From Salvelinus alpinus (Eukaryota; Chordata; Actinopteri; Salmoniformes; Salmonidae), in contig NC_092094.1 of the NCBI RefSeq assembly GCF_045679555.1, positions 37,979,430 to 38,043,429 on the forward strand: DNA of 64,000 nucleotides. The letters are read 5' to 3'. Shown one piece after another: positions 11,056-49,383 of the stretch. A program made the position numbers and the translations under genes. Every line of letters begins with the position of its first letter. Positions within the stretch are counted from its first letter, which is position 1. The notes under the pieces were generated by a model, which saw only the letters and a program-made list of their open reading frames with translations, was not told the origin of the DNA and searched no databases.

Positions 11056-12266
11056 AGGGCTGGGACAATACTAATATCGCAATATTGTTTCCATTGCAAA
11101 AATGTAAACACGAAGCAGATCAAACTCTTTGGCCCTTTAAAAACCTTCTGTATGTAAAATATTGTCTGCTTTATCTTGGAAAATAAATAAATGTGATTCT
11201 GGATGAGTAGTAATGTACACTCAGCAGCCAGTTTATTAGGAACACCCATCTAGTGCCGAGTCAGACCCCTTTTGCCTCCAGAACAGCCTGAATTTTCAGG
11301 GTCATGGATTCTACAAGGTGTGGCGTTCAAACATTACTCAATTGGTATCAATGGACCTGATGCGTGCTAGGGAAACCATTCCCCACACCATTACACCACC
11401 GCCACCAGTCTGTACCGTTGACACCAGGCAGGATATCAACGTAGTCAGACTCATGTTGCTAAATGCCAGATCTTGACTTTGCCATCAGCATGACTCAACA
11501 GGAACCGAGATTTGTCGGACCGGGCAATGTTTTTTCACTCCTCAATTGTTCAATGTTTGTGATCGCGTGCCCACTGGAGCCGCTTCTTCTTGTTTTTAGC
11601 TGATAGTAGAAACCGGATGGGCTGCAAAATTCCATCCGTGACAAGGACCGACGAGTTGTGCGTTCCGAAATGCCGTTCTGTACACCACTTGTACTGTGCC
11701 ACTATTTGCCAGTTTGTGGCCTGCCTCGTAGCTTGCACGATTCTTGCCATTCTCCTACGACCTCTCATCAACGAGCTGTTTTCGCCCACAGGCCTGCCGC
11801 TGACTGGATGTTTTTTCCCCCGCACCATTCTCAGTTAACCCTAGACACTGTCGTGTGTGAAACGCCCTGGAGGCCGGCCGTTTCTGAGAACCGGCACGCA
11901 TGACACCGAAGATCATACCATGCTTAAAGTCACTTAGGTCACTCGTTTTGCCCATTCTAACATTCAGTTGAACAGTAACTGAATGCCTCGATGACAGTCT
12001 GTCAGGAAGTGCATCCTGTGTCACTTAGCTCACGTTGCGACCTGTTTCTTGACTGCTTTATATAGCAGGCCACGGCCACGTGACTCACTGTCTGTAGGAG
12101 CAGGGGTTTCATGAACGGGGTGGTGTACCTAATAAACTGGCCACTGATTGTATGTTTCCAACATACATGGGTCTGTTTTCCGAAATAGTTCAATCCGCTT
12201 TGTGTTTTGTTTCTTTGCCACGATACTAACGAGTATCGCAATACTGGTATTGTGCCGGCCATACTT
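11056..12266. mobile_element. Non-autonomous element with GGCTGGGACAATAC-type ends, split by a Tc1
   Basis: The left end GGGCTGGGACAATACTAATA pairs with the right end (reverse complement GGCCGGCACAATACCAGTAT). The Tc1 at 11218-12150 lies between the two halves. The pattern resembles hAT-type fish elements, but the class is inferred. Confidence 0.55.
11218..12150 (-). mobile_element. Tc1-like transposon, deleted and decayed
   Basis: Ends are CACTCAGCAGCCAGTTTATT and the reverse-complement form AATAAACTGGCCACTGATTG, with TA at 11216-11217 and 12151-12152. Minus-strand fragments encode KTSDLSDFKHGMIFGVMRAG, then TSSQRQACGRK, RMARIVQA and KKRLQWARDHKH in different frames. The catalytic C-terminal half is largely missing. 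The length is 933 bp, against about 1.6 kb for complete relatives. Confidence 0.85.
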
Positions 12267-12779
12267 ATTATGCAAGCTTGCTTTAATCTGGGTTAAATTC
12301 TGAGATGCTTATAGTGCTGTATGATAAAATAGTTTGTATTGCTCTTGCTCAGAGATGGAAGTGCTATACAGGGTTGTGCATGAGTATTGAATGTTTCTCT
12401 GGTTGTCTCAGATGTGAAATGGAAGGCAGTGTTAACATAGTGTGGCTTTAATTCATTAGACTGGTTAAAGATCTTCTGAAAGTTGAATTATGTTAAACAC
12501 GGGAATATGCAGTTGTGTGGGGCTTAGGCCAGACTGTTTTTGCAATTGAAATGGAATCATGCATAGCAACCTCGCTCCCTTGTTACACAATGAGAAAAAT
12601 ATATATTGTGATTCCTTTTGGAATGCCTTTAACTGTACACATACACTAAGTGTAATTCCCCCCTAGTACGTTCTAATGTGATTTATCTTTTTGTTTTTAT
12701 TTTGGTAAAACAGCTTTTTAATGGATGCTACTGTATCAAGAATATTTTGTGGAGACTTGCAATAAACTTACTTATTTAA

Positions 12780-13880
12780 AAGGATTGCTTCTTTAGATAG
12801 GTGACTGTAGTCTAGTAAATAACTAACAGAACAAAAATACTTTACCACATCTAAAGTACTCAAACACACAAGCTTGTTTTAGATAACATGTTTGAGAACA
12901 ATCAACAAAAATAGATTTAACATTTTCATAACATCTCTTGTAAAAAAAATTGTTCACGGGGGTAAAAGGGTCTACACGGTATACGCAAACGTAGCCGACG
13001 GAGGTCAGTTTGGGTCACTACGTAGTTCTACGTACATTTGTGCGGCTGAATTTTTGGACTGCTGTCTAGATCCCTTAAGCCTCCGCTTCAACTCTACAGC
13101 TTTTGCTATCCAGAGTTCATTGACCTGTTGGAGAAATGTGGGAATTGCAAACTGCATTCTGTGTTTACAATGTGGGGTTTACTGTAGTACATTCCATGTA
13201 TTGTCCCCATTACTTCCTCTGAGTTATCCAGGCAGGCTAGGGAGTTCAGCTAGTACATTTGGTCCATAGAGACTTGCTCCCTCTAACCTAGCCCACTCTG
13301 CAACTGGTAATATATGTCATGTAACTACATATTTACTGAAAAGTACATATTTTCTTAGGAAGTTGTATTGACCAACGTGTTCATGATTGATGAATATTTG
13401 CAGAAATAGTACCACAATTCCAATTTTCTTGACATAAAAATGAAAGATTTTCGCGAAAGTTTAGCTGTATGGTTCCATCATTCTGGGTCAAGATTGGCAT
13501 TTCTGTGACTGTAAGGTATGGGAGTTTCTGAGAATGTGCCCTAGAAAAAGTGTCTGTACATCTGTTATTTACTGCCCGATAATAACCCTACCTCGCATGG
13601 ACAGAAGTATCCCCCTGAGCCCAGATAGAACACGTAACAACACCCACTCCCAAATATCCCGCTCTGGCCTGGTTGAGGCCCAATCACAGACTACAGGGTC
13701 AGTGTTGTGAAGTTTAGTTCAGTCAAGTTTGCCTCAGTCCGAACCCCATCTCCCTAGAGGTGTTTTCTGTTCCCTCCCTCTTCCTCCCCTTGTCTCTTGT
13801 GCATGCTCAACACAGCCTGGATCAGTTAGTTCAGAGGTTCTGAGGAGGCACTACACAGCTCTGGGATCCAGTTTGAAGTC
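12780..13880. other. herpud1-cetp intergenic region
   Basis: No open frame with family similarity and no repeat was recognised. The last 150 bp before 13905 hold a pyrimidine-rich stretch (13755-13800) and the putative cetp 5' untranslated leader. A clear TATA box was not identified. Confidence 0.45.
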
Positions 13881-13904
13881 AGTGTTCATTTAGCTACTGG
13901 TGAG

Positions 13905-39170
<25,266 letters not shown>

Positions 39171-39874
39171 TTCTAATATTGAGATGGTGGGAGTGGTCAC
39201 AGTCGCTCCCTGTCCCTGTGCATCAAATCACATACAGTAGGCTACAGTATACTGAGGTCTAATGTGCAATGTTTTGAATGACTGTATTAGTGGAAGTGTT
39301 GATAAACGTACACTTGGGAATACAATTACTAGTTTTATTTTCACATTAAACAGGAACAGGTGCAAACACATAGCAAATCGGGCACTCTATATGTGTGAAA
39401 AGCTTTTTGAAAAGGTCATTGTCTTTGTACACTCATTATGAACATCTGTATTGACATGGTTGATTCTGTCTCTTAACCTTGTCCCTAAAGCTGAATTAGA
39501 TATTCAACTTGGCTCAATTAGAAACATGATTTGTATTTGCATACTGTAAGTAAAGGGTTAAATGTGACCATGGCAGTAGGGTATTTCCGCTCGTGTCTTG
39601 TGATTGGATTGGTTAATTTAATATTCCATGGTTCAGGTGGCACAGAGCAGGTAGAACCGGTTCCTCTGCCAACTGCCCTGATGTACCAGGTGTTCCTCTG
39701 CCCTCTGGGAAGATAGCCATTGATCAATAGAAGTTGGCTTCAGAATGGAAACAATAATAATAATAAGTGTCCCACTGAAATGTGCATTTTTTAAAATAAA
39801 CTAATATACGGTTGATGGTAGTCTCCTTTTTAATTCACACACTTGTTTTATAAAGTAAAGTAATAGAGGAGATA
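39171..39874 (+). other. cetp: cetp 3' untranslated region, candidate poly(A) signal at 39795
   Basis: The sequence after the stop has no gene. An AATAAA lies at 39795-39800 and an ATTAAA near 39346. Either could end the transcript. Confidence 0.45.
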
Positions 39875-40256
39875 CAGTGGGAAGAACAAGTATTTGATAC
39901 ACTGCCAATTTTGCAGGTTTTCCTACTTAATTTTTATCATAGGTACACTTCAACTGTGAGAGACGGAATCTAAAACAAAAATCCAGAAAATCACATTGTA
40001 TGATTTTTAAGTAATTAATTAGCATTTTATTGCATGACATAAGTATTTGATACATCAGAAAAGCAGAACTTAATATTTGGTACAGAAATCTTTGTTTGCA
40101 ATTACAGAGATCATATGTTTCCTGTAGTTCTTGACCAGGTTTGCACACACTGCAGCAGGGATGTTGGCCCACTCCTCCATACAGATCTTCTCCAGATCCT
40201 TCAGGTTTCGGGGCTGTCGCTGGTCAATACGGACTTTCAGCTCCCTCCAAAGATTT
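39875..40256 (-). mobile_element. Tc1-like fragment (same family as 22595-24198), one end only
   Basis: The left terminal repeat CAGTGGGAAGAACAAGTATT and about 380 bp of the element are present, including the transposase C-terminus ([11 protein letters not shown] on the minus strand). It stops at CTCCCTCCAAAGATTT, directly joined to the gypsy fragment. The other end is not found. Confidence 0.88.
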
Positions 40257-43200
40257 ACAGAATGACCAACCCAAGAAAACAGGAAGCAGCAGGACATCCC
40301 AACCTCTCCGCTATAGGACCGAAGCTCCTATACTACGACTCGTGCCTAGAGCACCTCGGGACTGCCATGGACAAGGTGCTCCGGACCGTACGCCAGCTGC
40401 AAGCTACACCACCACCTCAGCTCCCCGCGGTCATTCCAGACACCCCACCACCATCTACATCACCCGGTCCGATCAGCAATGTCCACCTGCCCCTCCCGGA
40501 GTGGTTTGACGGCACCCCAGCTCACTGTAGGAGTGGTTTGACGGCACCCCTGCAGTGTGACCTCCACCTTGCCACCATGCTGGGACAGCCTCCGAGAGGG
40601 ACAAGGTGGCCTTGGTGATCTCCGTGCTGTCAGGCTGCACGCTGTCTGGGAGAGGGACGGTCCAGAATTTTTATGAGCCCTTCACCCAACTCTTCTGTGC
40701 CGTTTTGACCACCCTACAGAGGACCGAGAGGGAGGTGAACATCTCCTCTGTCTACGCCAGGGGTCAAGGACAGCGTCTGAGTATGCTCTGGATTGCCGGA
40801 CAATGGCTGTGTCCACTGGCTGGAACGACCAGGCCCTGTTGACGGTTTTCCCGAGCTGGCCTGTCACGATGAGGACCTCACGCTGGACCAGCTCATCGCC
40901 ATGAACATCCGCCCGGGTCTCAACCAGGGACCTCTAGCGAGACTGAGCCCATGGAGGTGGGCACAACGCATCTTCCCCCAGAGGAAGGTCAACGCCGCCG
41001 TCAATCGGGTCTCTGATCCTACTGCGGGGAGTCGGACCACCCCTGGAACACCTGTCCTAGAATGCGAACCAGGCGAGGAAGCGACAGGCAGAGGAGCGCT
41101 CTGGCACCTACCCAAGTAAGCGTGGACATGCCTTGCTCCTCTCTGTCCACCCAGCCCGTCTTCCTTCCTGTCACCTTTCTGGACTATCCTGGCCCCCCAC
41201 TGAGTCCTGCCCTAGTGGACTCAGGTTCTGCAGGCAATTTCCTAGACCGCTCAGTGGCCTTATCATTACGCATTCCTCTAGTCCCTTTACAACGCCTATC
41301 CCAGTCCATGCCCTAGACAACCGTCCCCTAGGAACAGGACTGACGTGCCAGACCATAATTCCCATTTCCCTCACAGTTGCTCACAACCACCATGAATCCA
41401 TCACTCTCCTCATCTTAGACTCTCTTGCGCAACCCATAGTTTTAGGTTTCCCCTTGTTACAGTTGCATAAAACCAGGATATCATCGACAGAGAGGAGGTT
41501 GTTGGGTTGGTCGCAGGAGTGTCAGGGGAGGTGTCTATCTGTGCCACCTAGGTTGAAAGTCCGCACCAGGCCACCTACGTCCCTATCCCGGAGGAATACC
41601 GGGACCTACAGTTGGCTTTTTCGAAGGCTCGAATGCACGGTGCTCAGTACTTTACCAAATTGGATTTACGCAGTGCCTACAACCTGGTGCACATCAGAGA
41701 GGGGAATGAATGGAAGACCGCCTTCAGCACCGTGCACTACGAATACAGGGTAATGCCCTACGGCCTGCACCCTCTGTGTTTCAATCCTTCATTAACGAGG
41801 TGTTTAGAGACATGTTGGGTTGCTGTGCAGTGGTGTACATAGATGACATTTTGGTGTACTCCACTACACGCGAGCAACATGTCTCTCATGTCAGGTCCGT
41901 TTTAGAGAGGCTGAAAAGGCATCACCTGTACGACAAGGCGGAGAAGTGCCTTTTCTTCCAGCAGGCGGTCTCCTTGTAGGGCTATCGGATATCCACTGCG
42001 GGAGTGGAGATGGAAGAGCAGAGGGTCAGTGCAGTACGGTCGTGGCCTGTTACATCCAACATAAAGGCAGTGCAGCACTTCCTAGGTTTTGCCAACTATT
42101 TCAGGTACTTCATTGGGGGTTTCAGCACAGTGGTGGCCCCTCTCACCTCCCTCCTGAAGGGAGGTCTTAGACAGCTGCACTGGACTGAGGAGGCCAACAA
42201 AGCATTCCGTGCGTTCAATGAATGTTTTACGAAAGCACCTGTTCTGGCTCATCCTGACCCGTCTCCACCCTTCATCGTGGAGGTGGACGCCTCAGAGGTT
42301 GGAGTAGGGGCTGTTCTCTCCCAACGCACTGGATCGCCCCCTAAACTCCATCCATGCACCTTCTACTCACGGAAGCTGTCTCTTGCGGAGCGGAATTAGG
42401 ACGTGGGGGATCGTGAGGTGCTGGCCGTCGAGAAGGCACTGACAACATAGCGGCACTGGCTGGATGGTGCTCAACACCCATTCCTTGTTTGGACGGACCA
42501 CCGGAACCTAGAGTATACTCGAGCAGCGAAGAGGCTGAATCCGCGTCAGGCCAGGTGGGCCCTATTCTTCGCCAGGTTTGACTTTACCCTCTCCTACCGG
42601 CCGGGACCTAAGAACGTCAAGGCCGATGCGTTGTCCCGGGTGCATGACACAGAGGATCGGCGGGAGAAAGAGACACCCATTATTCCCCTATCCCACATTG
42701 GGGTTCGTCTTGTGTGGAATGTGGACATCTGTCGAGCCCTGCAACAGGAGCCTTCACCTGCCCACTGTCCAGAGGGGCATACCTACGTGCCCTCTGATGT
42801 GCGGGGCTGTCTCCTCGCCTGAGCACACACAGCACCTGTGTCGGGGCACCCGGGTATAGCCCATCGACTGTCTCTCCGCCAAGTACTGATGGCCCACCTT
42901 TGTCGTCCGGGTTTACATCTCTTCCTGTTCCACCTGCGCACAGAGCAAGACACCGAGACACCTCCCCTATGGCAAACTCCACCCACTGCCGGTTCCACAA
43001 CGACCCTGGTCCCATCTCTCCGTGGACTTTGTCACAGACCTTCCCCCCTTGGAGGGGCACACCACCATCCTGGTTGTTGAGGACCGGTTTTTCAAGGCCT
43101 GTCGTTTGATTCCTCTGCCTCGTCTCCCTATGGCCATGCAGACTGTGGAGGCTCTCTTTTCTTACGTCTTCCGGCACTACGGGATCCCAGAGGACACTGT

Positions 43201-43990
43201 TTCTGACCGTGGTCCTCAGTTCACATCCCGTGTCTGGAAGGCCTTCATGGAATGACTGGGGGTCACAGTCAGCCTCTCCTCCTGGTACCGTCCCCAATCA
43301 AATGGGCTGGTGGAAAGGGTAAATCAGGAACTGGGTAGGTACCTTCGTAGTTACTGTCAGGACTGGACGGTGTTTCTGCCTTGGGCAGAATACCCACAAA
43401 ACTCCCTCCGTCACTCCTCTACTAACCTCACACCCTTTCAGGAGGTTCTAGGCTATTAGCCGGCCCTGGAACCCTGGCACTGGAGTCAGATCGAGGCTCC
43501 TACGGTGAACGATTGGTTCCGGCGTGCCGAGGAGGTATGGAGCACAGTGCACATCCATCTCCTCTGTCCTCCGGCAGAAGGTGCAGGCCGATCGCCACCA
43601 CAATGTGGCCCCGGTCTTTCACCCCAGTGACAAGGTCTGTTTTTCAACGAAAGACCTGCCCCTCCGTCTGCCCTGCCGTAAGCTGAGCCCGCAGTTTGTG
43701 GAGCCGTTCAAAGTCCTGAGGAGAGTCAACGAGGTGACGTACAGATTACAGCTCCCCGTCAATTATCGTATCTCAACCTCATTTCATGTATCTCTCCTCA
43801 GGCTGGTGGCAGCTGGTCCCCTGGGTAGTGCAGGACCCCACATCGCACCTCCGGCTCCCTTGGATGTGGCACTCTGCCACATGCGATCGTATTCCCTGCA
43901 TGTGTTCCCAGCCCTTCCCAAGCTTCATTATGGCACCCCTCATGTCTCTTTTGTAACTAATGTTCCTATACTTCTGAGTATAAAAATGTT
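40257..43990 (+). mobile_element. Degenerate Ty3/gypsy-type retrotransposon fragment without LTRs
   Basis: A plus-strand gag-pol remnant in several frames. It holds a gag-like start (40260-40900), an aspartic protease motif LVDSGSAGNF (about 41213) and reverse transcriptase (KLDLRSAYN near 41660, YIDDILVY at 41835-41858). RNase H follows ([16 protein letters not shown] near 42280), then integrase (HPGIAHRL near 42845, [13 protein letters not shown] near 43027, [10 protein letters not shown] near 43200). The C-terminal region has NYRISTSFHVSLLR near 43760. Stops and frameshifts occur throughout, for instance after WKAFME near 43252. No long terminal repeat or primer-binding site was seen at either edge. 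Both edges abut truncated Tc1 elements. Confidence 0.9.
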
Positions 43991-44024
43991 CAAAGTTTCA
44001 CCCTGAATCCAACAACATACACAA

Positions 44025-45389
44025 AATAGTCCAAATTGGTGAAGTGAAATGAAAAAAAATATTTGTTTCAAAAAAATTCTAAACGGAAAAGTGGTGCGTA
44101 CATATCTATTCACCCCCTTTGCTATGAAGCCCCTAAATAAGATTCAGAAGTCACATAATTAGTTAGATTGCACACAGGTGGTTTTTATTTAAGTGTCACA
44201 TGATCTCAGTTTATATACACCTGTTCTGAAAGGCCCCAGGGTCTGCAACACCACTAAGCAAGGGCACCACCAAGCAAGTGGGACCATGAAAACCAAGGAG
44301 CTCGCCAAACAGGTCATGGACAAAGTTGTGGAGAAGTACAGATCAGGGTTGGGTTATAAAAAAATATCAGAAACTTTGAACATCCCACGGAACACCATTA
44401 AATCCATTATTACATTTTTTAAAGAATATGGCACCACAACAAACCTGCCAAGAGAGGGCCGCCCACCAAAACTCACAGACCAGGCTGGGCTTTACAGAAG
44501 AGTGGCCAGAAAAAAATCCATTGCTTAAAGAAAAAAATAAGCAAACACGTTTGGTGTTTGGTAAAAAGGCATGTGGGAGACAAACATATGGAAGAAGGTA
44601 CTCTGGTCAGATGAGGCTAAAATTGAGCTTTTTGGCCATCAAGGAAAACGCTATGTCTGTCGCAAACCCAACACCTCTCATCACCCCGAGAACACCATCG
44701 CCACAGTGAAGCATGGTGGTGGCAGCATCTTGCTGTGGGGATGTTTTTCATCGGCAAGGACTGGGAAACTGGTCAGAATTGGAGGAATGATGGATGGTGC
44801 TAAATACAGGGAAATTCTTGAGGGAAACCTGTTTCAGTCTTCCAGAGATTTGAGACGGGGACGGAGGTTGACCTTCCAGCAGGACAATGACCCTAAGCAT
44901 ACTGCTAAAGCAACACTCGAGTGGTTTAAGGGGAAACATTTAAATGTATTGAAATGGCCTAGTCAAAGCCCAGACCTCAATCCAATTGAGAATCTGTGGT
45001 ATGACAAAGATTGCTGTACACCAGCGGAACCCATCCAACTTGAAGGAGCTGGAGCAGTTTTGCCTTGAATAATGGGCAAAAATCCCAGTGGCTAGATGTG
45101 CCAAGCTATAGAGACATACCCCAAGACACTTTCAGCTGTAATTGCTGCAAAAGGTGTCTCTACAAAGTATTGACTTTGGGGGGTGAATAGTTATGCACGC
45201 TCAAGTTTTCTGTTTTTTGTCTTATTTCTTGTTTGTATCACAATAAAACATATTTTGCATCTTCAAAGTGGTAGGCATGTTGTGTAAATCAAATGATACA
45301 AACCTCCCAAAAATCCATTTTAATTCCAGGTTGTAAGGCAACAAAATAGGAAAAATGCCAAGAGGGGTGAATACTTTCGCAAGTCACAG
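44025..45389 (+). mobile_element. Tc1-like transposon lacking its 5' terminal repeat
   Basis: The right end is intact (AATACTTTCGCAAGTCACAG, then TA). The matching left terminus is absent, and the left boundary is approximate. The transposase begins MKTKELAKQVMDKVVEKYRS (44287). It has an internal gap after PPKLTDQ and resumes with [58 protein letters not shown] and [11 protein letters not shown], then a frameshift. It is inactive. Confidence 0.9.
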
Positions 45390-45391
45390 TA

Positions 45392-46208
45392 GGTGCATAA
45401 TCCTAACGGCGGAACCTAACAGGGTGGAAATTTGGAGCCTAAATTAGCCATAGTTCTGTGAGTGAGCATAATGGTGAACAATTGAACAGGATTTTAACTT
45501 CACTATCAGACAATATTTTGAAAATAACAGCATGGACATTTATGAGTGGGACATACAGACTAACAACATGGAAAAATGTCTAAAACTGAGTGTTTATATT
45601 TATTTAGCTCTGCACCCTAGTTTTCCCACCAAAGAAATTATGACACTTCCTGAATGGTGTCATTGTAGGAAGGAGTTGTTTTCTTAAATGGAGAATTACA
45701 ACAAACTAACAGGGTGGAAAGTGATATCAGGGACAGAAAATCTTAAATACATTGATGAGAGAATTTAACTTGGGCTATATTTAAAGCCTTTTGGAATTCA
45801 CATTTTCCTCTAAATAGGAAGTGATATTTCCTGGCGACAGAAAAGACGCCGCTTGGTAGGAATGATCCAGCTAGCTAGTTTAGCCATACAATGGTCGTAA
45901 TACCATTTTCGAAGTCTAACATGCTGACCAAACCAGTGTGGTGAGATAATTTGATTTGTTGGAATATGGCGATACAAGGGCTTATTTCAAAAAGCACTCT
46001 ATAAGCCACGTCCCTGTAGGCAGAGCTAGGCATATTGCACTGGGACAGGTCTTAATATGAATAAAAGCCTCTCGTTTTTGTGATTCTGTGTACAGTAGTG
46101 TTGCGTGGGTAAAATCCCCTGGGAAGCCAAGCCAGAAAAAAAGCCATAGGCCATTACAACCTATGTGTTGTGATAATTGCATAGTTTGCTTTATAACCTG
46201 TTAGCTCA
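45392..46208. other. Intergenic, no recognised feature
   Basis: No family-like open frame or inverted structure was recognised. The phrase AACAGGGTGGAAA occurs twice (45419 and 45709), which may mark an old repeat. Confidence 0.4.
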
Positions 46209-46210
46209 TA

Positions 46211-47303
46211 CACTATATATACAGTATGTGGACACCCCTTCAAATGAGTTGCTATGGTTATTTCCGCCACACCCTTTGCTGACAGGTGTATAAAATCGAG
46301 CACACAGCCATGCAATCTCCATAGACAAACATTGGTAGTAGAATGGCCTTATTGAAGAGCTCAGTGACTTTTAACGTGGCACCATCATAGGATGCCACCT
46401 TTCCAACATGTCAGTTTGTCAAAATTATGGCCTGCTAGAGCAGCCCCGGTCAACTGTAAGTGAGGTTATTGTGAAATGGAAACATCTAGGAGCAACAACG
46501 GCTCAGCCCCAAAGTGGTAGCCACACAAGCTCACAGAACGGGAAATCGTCTCTCCTCAGTTGCAACACTCTTCTTCCAAACTTCCTCTGGAAGAAACATC
46601 AGCACAATAACTGTTAGTCAGGAGCTTCATGGAATGGGTTTCCATGGCCAAGCAGCCGCACACACCCCTAAGTTCACCATGCGCAATGCCAAGCGTCGGC
46701 TGGAGTGGTGTAAAGCTCGCTGCCATTCGACTTCGCAACAGTGGAATCGCCTTCTCTGGAGTGATGAATCACGCTTCGCCTTCTGGCAGTCCGAATGACA
46801 AATCTGAGTTTGGCGGATGATAGGAGAACGCTACCTGCCCGAATGCATAGGCCCCTTAGTTTCAGTGAAGGGAAATCTTAACGCTAAAGCATACAATGAC
46901 ATTCTAGACGATTCTGTGCTTCCAACTTTGTGGCAACAGTTTGGGGAAGGCCCTTTCATGTTTCATCATGACAATGCCCCCTGTGCACAAAGCGACGTCC
47001 ATACAGAAATGGTTTGTCGAGATCGGTGTGGAAGAACTTGACTGGCCTGCACAGAGCCCTGATCTCAACCCCATCGAACACCTTTGGGGTGAATTGGAAC
47101 GCTGACTGCGAGCCAGGACTAATCGCCCAAAAACAGTGCCCGACCTCACTAATGCTCTTGTTGCTGAATGGAAGAAAATCCCCGCAGCAATGTTCCAACA
47201 TCTTGTGGAAAGCCTTCCCAGAAGAGTAGAGGCTGTTAAAGCAGAAAAGGTGGGACGAACTCCATATTAATGCCCATGATTTTGGAACGAGATGTTCGAT
47301 GAA
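46211..47303 (+). mobile_element. Tc1-like transposon, right end missing
   Basis: The left end CACTATATATACAGTATGTG is preceded by TA. Transposase remnants in shifted frames are QPRSTVSEVIVKWKHLG, RNAKRRLEWCKARCH, NRLLWSDESRFAFW and [15 protein letters not shown], then FHHDNAPCA and [13 protein letters not shown] sequence near 47060. Similarity ends near TTTTGGAACGAGATGTTCGA, just before the terminal repeat should start. Confidence 0.88.
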
Positions 47304-47605
47304 CCCTGAACCCTCCCAGTCACATAGAACGCCACTGCCTGCCCGCCTGTGGGGAAAACAACCTGTGCCTGACGAGGTTACCCCATTGGCTCACTGCAAA
47401 AACTTTATCAAATGCAATTTTCTTGTTGTCTGATTGTTTTAGTCAATTACAGAAGTACATTTAAGAAAAGTACAATATGTCTAAAGATTACTTTTCAACA
47501 CTGCCTGCTCCGCATTCTCTCTACTTACATAAAAAAGTTATATTGTAGGGCAGGATCATCAACTAGATGATGGTCAGTGGGCCGGAAAAGGCAGGGCCGG
47601 CATTT

Positions 47606-47755
47606 AGGCCTGTAATCGAAAGATCACTGGTTCGAATCCCCGAGCCGACTAGGTGAAAAATCTGTAGATGTGCCCTTGAGCAAGGCACTTAAACCAAATT
47701 GCTCATGTAAGTCGCTCTGGATAAGAGAGTCTACTAAATGACTAAAATGTAATCA
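47606..47755 (+). mobile_element. tRNA-derived SINE, 5'-truncated
   Basis: A B-box-like GGTTCGAATCC at about 47629 is followed by CCGAGCCGACTAGGTGAAAA. The tail AGTCGCTCTGGATAAGAGAG, then CTACTAAATGACTAAAATGT, is typical of salmonid SINEs. Confidence 0.8.
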
Positions 47756-48254
47756 TAATTACAAATCATTTGTATACTGCAAATTGACCGCAAGAAGCCT
47801 AAACCGATATAGTTTGACTAAAACATAATAATTTCTCTCTATTATACGTGGGAATACTAGTGAACAGATTTATTAAATTAAAATCACCTGGAGCTTATAT
47901 CCTGGTGTTTTTATAGTGTATTATGTCCAAGAATCAAAAATGTCAATAAAAAGAGTTTACTCCAAAAAAGTGATTTTATTTTTTTCCTCAGAAGGGGCCA
48001 AATCAAACCACCGGTCGCCATTGGGGAACACTGTTGTAGAGCTTCCCTCATACCCCTATTTCCCTATGTGGGAGCATTGCGGACCGTAGGTCAGGATTTT
48101 ATACCAGGTTACATGTACATTGAACAAAGCAATTTTTGGGAATGTTTTGTTATTTCTGTATAAGTAAAAATCGACAATGAATGTGGCTATTTCACACTGT
48201 TTGCTTTCCCAAATTTGTGGGTGTGGTTGAGGGGAATTCTTTATTACTTGAATA
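47756..48254. other. Intergenic, no recognised feature
   Basis: AT-rich sequence without a credible open frame or repeat boundary. Confidence 0.4.
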
Positions 48255-48994
48255 CAGGGACGCAACTGTCACTGCGGACGTGGGGACATGACCCCCCCCC
48301 CTCCACACACACATTCTGAAATTGCATTTTTGTCCCCGCCCACATTTTATAATTGCACTGTGATACAAAAACGTGGCACTGGTGTGCTTTAGGACCACAC
48401 AGACACCATAGATCTTGCGGACAGGCTGTGTGAAGGCAAAGCTTTTGAAAGGCTGCCGTATAGGACCAGCACGGGAGAGATTATCAGAGGCAGCTGCAGT
48501 CTGGTTTGATCTTTTTCTCAGAGTTGTAAAAGCAAGCAGAGCATTAACTAGCTACACATTAGTTGACTGATATAGCTGGCAAGGTATCTGCTGTTTTACA
48601 GAAAGAAAAAAATATATTCCCAGTGCTGAGCTAGTAGTGTAACTGACATGTTACGTTAGCCAATGTTTCATCCCTTCTCGACTGAAGTGAATGAACTACT
48701 AGCCGCTAGCTAGTAGCTACCACAGCCAGTTCAGCTCTAGCTAGCCTCTAGCTATCTGTCAGGTAGCAATATCTAACAGCTGTTGTGTGTATGGAAATGT
48801 TTTGTAGCTTTTGTGTCCTGTCACAACAGGAGTAAATTTCAATCACACTAGACCTGAATCAAACGATGAAACCACCGCCAAACGATTGAAGACCAATATA
48901 TTGACATTTCTTCAGCATAATGTGAGTTGCATTAATCAATATAGTAATGTTATTGATCTGTCAGTTTCCCAGAGCTATTTCCTTACTTTTATCA

Positions 48995-49383
48995 TGACAA
49001 GGTGAGACACAGATGCAGACACAGGAGGCAGATGGTTGGAGTCTTACAATATTTATTAATCCAATAGGGTAAGGCAAGAGAATGGTCGTGGACAGGCAAA
49101 AGGGTCAAAACCAGTTCAGAGTCCAAAAGGTACCAAAGTATAGGCAGAATCAAGGTCAGGGCAGGCAGGTGGGAAAGTAGTCCAGAGTCAGGCAGGGGTC
49201 AAAACCAGGAAGACTAGCAAAAAGAGTACAGGGAAAAACTTGCTTGTTGACTTGACTAACATACAAGACGAACTGGCACAGAGAGCCAGGAAACACAATG
49301 ATAAATACACTGGGGAAAATAAGCGACACCTGGAGGGGGTGGAGACAATCACAGGAACAGATGAAACAGATCAGGGCGTGACC
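48995..49383 (-). mobile_element. Solo-LTR-like repeat, copy 1
   Basis: This 389 bp repeat shares its ends and middle with 56816-57303. Common motifs are ACAAGGTGAGAC at the left, CAGACACAGGAGGCAGATGG, and ATGAAACAGATCAGGG at the right. On the minus strand it starts TG-GTCACGCCCTGATC and carries AATAAATAT near its 3' end, which fits an LTR with a poly(A) signal. No internal retroviral region lies beside it. Confidence 0.6.

Larger units (their letters stand above)
10668..12766 (+). other. herpud1: herpud1 3' untranslated region with poly(A) signal candidates
   Basis: After the stop codon the sequence has an ATTAAA near 10813 and a good AATAAA at 12761-12766, followed by T-rich sequence. Which one is used cannot be decided from sequence alone. 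If the distal one is used, the 3' UTR contains the hAT-like element and Tc1 listed at 11056-12266. Confidence 0.45.
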
